Positions 5,077 through 7,111 of a stretch of DNA of 7,111 nt are shown one piece after another. Every line of letters starts with the position of its first letter. Within the stretch, counting starts at the first letter, position 1. Source of the stretch: CAYJAZ01 sp964369185. Lineage in GTDB: Bacteria > Desulfobacterota > Desulfovibrionia > Desulfovibrionales > Desulfovibrionaceae. The notes below the pieces were generated by a model. The model ran no database searches and had not been told where the DNA came from. It saw only the letters and a list, made by a program, of their open reading frames with translations. The stretch spans positions 1 through 7,111 of the forward strand of contig CAYJEN010000074.1 in the NCBI GenBank assembly GCA_964369185.1, written 5' to 3'. Position numbers and translations under genes: made by a program.

Positions 5077-6576
5077 TTACAATGCTTTAAATCCTTCACA
5101 CAAAGCCATAAGTTCATCAACTTTTGCTACTATGCGTTTTTGTTCTTCAAGTGGTGGGAGGGGAATTAGGAAGTTCTTAAGTTTTACACCACTTAGCCCT
5201 TCTCGTGACACGCCAACTTGAATATCCATGATGGTCTGTTGTATATAATTTGAAACCAATACGTTATGTAAATATTTGCATATATTGCTAGCAAGAGGTC
5301 TTATTATTATAACGTGTTGATTTACGTGTCCTACATCAAAACTTTTTGGTACAATACAACACCTACCTATAGAAGCTCCCGTGATGTTTAAAAGAATATC
5401 ACCAGAATATACCGATGCTCCTTCCATTTTGTCGTGGGTTACAGAATCGATATAGGCAACATTGTCGAGTCGTAAACCATCATTATAGACATTTTGAGAT
5501 CTAATTAATTTATAACCACTTGTTTTATAAACATTACGTCCACCAGTTGGAGTACTTCCAGCTCCAATTTTCGATGTTAAATCCCCCAATCTACACCAAA
5601 TCCAACCTTGTGGCAATTCAAAAGGAATTTCCTCTTCTGTAATAGCAGGTAAGGGCTTTTCTTTTTTTAGCTTTTTATCTTTGATAAACTGTTCTTTTTC
5701 TGCTTGGATACGTTTAAAGAGCTCGCTTGCAGATTCATCTGTTGGGCACTGAGGTACAAGTTCCCCTTTTATTGCAGATTGCAAGATTGATTTAGGAAGA
5801 TTTGAAAAAAAGTTTTTATCAAGATTATCAGCTGTTTTTTCTGCTTTTTCTAGTTCGTCACACAAAGCCATAAGTTCATCAACTTTTGCTACTATGCGTT
5901 TTTGTTCTTCAAGTGGTGGGAGGGGAATTAGGAAGTTCTTAAGTTTTACACCACTTAGCCCTTCTCGTGACACGCCAACTTGAATATCCATGATGGTCTG
6001 TTGTATATAATTTGAAACCAATACGTTATGTAAATATTTGCATATATTGCTAGCAAGAGGTCTTATTATTATAACGTGTTGATTTACGTGTCCTACATCA
6101 AAACTTTTTGGTACAATACAACACCTACCTATAGAAGCTCCCGTGATGTTTAAAAGAATATCACCAGAATATACCGATGCTCCTTCCATTTTGTCGTGGG
6201 TTACAGAATCGATATAGGCAACATTGTCGAGTCGTAAACCATCATTATAGACATTTTGAGATCTAATTAATTTATAACCACTTGTTTTATAAACATTACG
6301 TCCACCAGTTGGAGTACTTCCAGCTCCAATTTTCGATGTTAAATCCCCCAATCGACACCAAATCCACCCTTGTGGCAATTCAAAAGGAATTTCTTCTTCT
6401 GTAATAGCTGGCAAGGGCTTTTCTTTTTTTAGCTTTTTATCTTTGATAAGCTGTTCTTTTTCTGCTTGGATACGTTTAAAGAGCTCGCTTGCAGGTTCGT
6501 CTTGTGGGTTTTGAGACACAAGTTTTCCTTGAACAGCAGCTTGAAGAATAGATTTTCGTAATTCGCTTGCTTTCAT
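5077..6576 (-). CDS. hsdS: Type I restriction-modification specificity subunit with two identical TRDs
   Basis: HsdS selects the DNA target for the type I methyltransferase and nuclease. This 499-residue protein has the usual two-half layout: N-terminal arm (1-69), TRD1 (about 70-220), central conserved helix (PLPPLEEQKRIVAKVDELMALC, 218-239, then a spacer to about 265), a second arm (266-323), TRD2 (about 324-474) and the terminal helix to 493, ending EGFKAL. Normally the TRDs differ. Here residues 44-239 and 298-493 are identical, and the two halves differ only at P28/S282 and L43/F297 over the aligned 212 residues. The S subunit binds with pseudo-two-fold symmetry, so equal TRDs predict an interrupted palindromic target. 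ATG at 6576 has AAGGA upstream inside the end of hsdM, with 2 nt between the genes. A merged assembly error should be ruled out, but the silent differences in the arms argue that both halves are real. Confidence 0.93.
   Translation of the reverse strand: MKASELRKSILQAAVQGKLVSQNPQDEPASELFKRIQAEKEQLIKDKKLKKEKPLPAITEEEIPFELPQGWIWCRLGDLTSKIGAGSTPTGGRNVYKTSGYKLIRSQNVYNDGLRLDNVAYIDSVTHDKMEGASVYSGDILLNITGASIGRCCIVPKSFDVGHVNQHVIIIRPLASNICKYLHNVLVSNYIQQTIMDIQVGVSREGLSGVKLKNFLIPLPPLEEQKRIVAKVDELMALCDELEKAEKTADNLDKNFFSNLPKSILQSAIKGELVPQCPTDESASELFKRIQAEKEQFIKDKKLKKEKPLPAITEEEIPFELPQGWIWCRLGDLTSKIGAGSTPTGGRNVYKTSGYKLIRSQNVYNDGLRLDNVAYIDSVTHDKMEGASVYSGDILLNITGASIGRCCIVPKSFDVGHVNQHVIIIRPLASNICKYLHNVLVSNYIQQTIMDIQVGVSREGLSGVKLKNFLIPLPPLEEQKRIVAKVDELMALCEGFKAL
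5096..5740 (-). repeat. Direct repeat in hsdS, second (3') copy: TRD2 and arm
   Basis: This pairs with 5858-6502 at a constant offset of 762 bp. Bases 5096-5591 show no difference from 5858-6353 (496 nt). From 5592 to 5740 there are about eight single-base differences, six of them silent and two giving the residue changes L43/F297 and P28/S282. Similarity ends abruptly at 5095 on the other side. Confidence 0.9.
5858..6502 (-). repeat. Direct repeat in hsdS, first (5') copy: TRD1 and arm
   Basis: This is the 5' copy in the gene, coding for the first TRD and its flanking arm, with the partner at 5096-5740. The offset of 762 bp equals 254 codons, so recombination between the copies would remove one half and keep the frame. 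Confidence 0.9.
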
Positions 6577-6578
6577 TT

Positions 6579-7111
6579 TTAATCCTTATTATTCATCACA
6601 AGCTGAATACGCTCTAAAATATCTTGAATTTGACTATTTACTTTTGATTTTTTTTCTAAATATTGCGCTATACATTCATCAGGCGGTAATACCTCTTCGC
6701 TTTCATGAGGAAAACCACAAAAATCTAAATTATAATTATTTGCAATGATTTCATCAATGCTAACGAGTTGCGATACTACACTTTCTTCTCTGTTATTCCA
6801 CCAATTGCGAACAGGGTCGAAATGAAGTTTATCCATAGGTTTTGTTTTTGAAAAATTCTTGTGTGTTGAAGGCATTTCTAAACGATAGAACCATATTTCT
6901 TTTGTTGGCATACCCTTGGTAAAGAAAAGCAAGTTTGTATTAATTCCTGTGTATGGAGCAAAAACACTTTTAGGTAGCCTTATAATTGTGTGTAAACTGC
7001 ATTGTTCAAGTAAATGCTTTTTTATGCTCGCTTTTACGCCATCACCAAAAAGAATACCATCAGGCAAAACAAGTCCACATCTACCCTGATTTTTCAATAG
7101 AGCAACAATGT
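6579..7111 (-). CDS. hsdM: Type I restriction-modification methyltransferase subunit, C-terminal part (cut by window edge)
   Basis: The frame is open to the right edge, so about 177 C-terminal codons are visible and the start lies outside. The visible part begins IVALLKNQGRCGLVLPDG, then ILFGDGV and the stretch IIRLPKSVFAPYTGINTNLLFFTKG. These are standard HsdM sequences following the N6-adenine methylase motifs; the NPPF catalytic motif itself is beyond the window. The end (about EEVLPPDECIAQYLEKKSKVNSQIQDILERI) is the helical tail that contacts HsdS. HsdM adds a methyl group to N6 of adenine in both halves of the site that HsdS reads, protecting host DNA. The TTG at 7097 is an internal leucine codon, not a start. 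The stop at 6579-6581 leaves 2 nt before hsdS, whose ribosome binding site lies in the last hsdM codons. hsdR is not in view. Confidence 0.93.
   Translation of the reverse strand, partial: IVALLKNQGRCGLVLPDGILFGDGVKASIKKHLLEQCSLHTIIRLPKSVFAPYTGINTNLLFFTKGMPTKEIWFYRLEMPSTHKNFSKTKPMDKLHFDPVRNWWNNREESVVSQLVSIDEIIANNYNLDFCGFPHESEEVLPPDECIAQYLEKKSKVNSQIQDILERIQLVMNNKD

Noticed and set aside
5096..6353. CRISPR array or insertion sequence as the cause of the long direct repeat
   Set aside because: There are only two long copies, both inside one open frame and coding for HsdS TRDs. There are no spacers, no transposase and no terminal inverted repeats.
7095..7097. TTG at 7097 as an hsdM start
   Set aside because: The frame continues upstream with HsdM-like residues (IVALLKNQG), so this is an internal leucine of a gene cut by the window edge.

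Overview
The window looks like one end of a mobile defence island in a low-GC bacterium. It opens exactly at the CCA end of a 45-nt fragment of a tRNA-Asn(GTT) gene on the minus strand. The match to a tRNA stops at the 5' edge of the anticodon loop, which is what a tyrosine recombinase leaves at the far end of an element integrated into a tRNA gene. If so, the chromosome lies to the left, the element runs to the right, and the intact tRNA-Asn should lie beyond the right edge of the window. I cannot name the host with confidence. The tRNA encodes its own CCA and the genes are AT-rich with good Shine-Dalgarno sites.

All seven supported genes are on the minus strand and read toward the tRNA fragment. 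In transcription order (right to left) they are: the 3' end of hsdM (type I DNA methyltransferase, cut by the window edge); hsdS (specificity subunit); a 304-residue protein of unknown function; a Ymh/TIGR02391-like protein with an R-x4-H HEPN motif; a 274-bp gap with a possible gene remnant; a DUF262 ParB-like protein; a small HEPN protein with its own R-x4-H motif; and a DUF1016/YhcG PDDEXK nuclease. The last 279 bp before the tRNA fragment have no recognisable gene but hold short repeats that could be recombinase arm sites.

The genes form two tight transcription blocks. The first is hsdM-hsdS-304aa-Ymh, with gaps of 2, 11 and 10 nt. The second is DUF262-HEPN-YhcG, with gaps of 4 and 19 nt. 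In the first block a two-gene accessory cassette rides behind the restriction-modification genes; hsdR is not in the window. The second block pairs a DUF262 protein with a probable HEPN ribonuclease, an arrangement seen in abortive-infection-like defence. Sampled lines of DUF262/HEPN sequence are clearly more AT-rich than hsdS or YhcG, so the island is probably a mosaic.

The most striking feature is hsdS. Its two halves carry the same target recognition domain, as a 496-nt direct repeat (5096-5591 and 5858-6353) with no difference I could find. The adjoining conserved arm of the two copies differs by mostly silent changes. This points to recent copying of one TRD over the other, and predicts an enzyme that reads an interrupted palindrome. 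The repeat spacing (762 bp, 254 codons) would also allow an in-frame collapse to a half-size S subunit.
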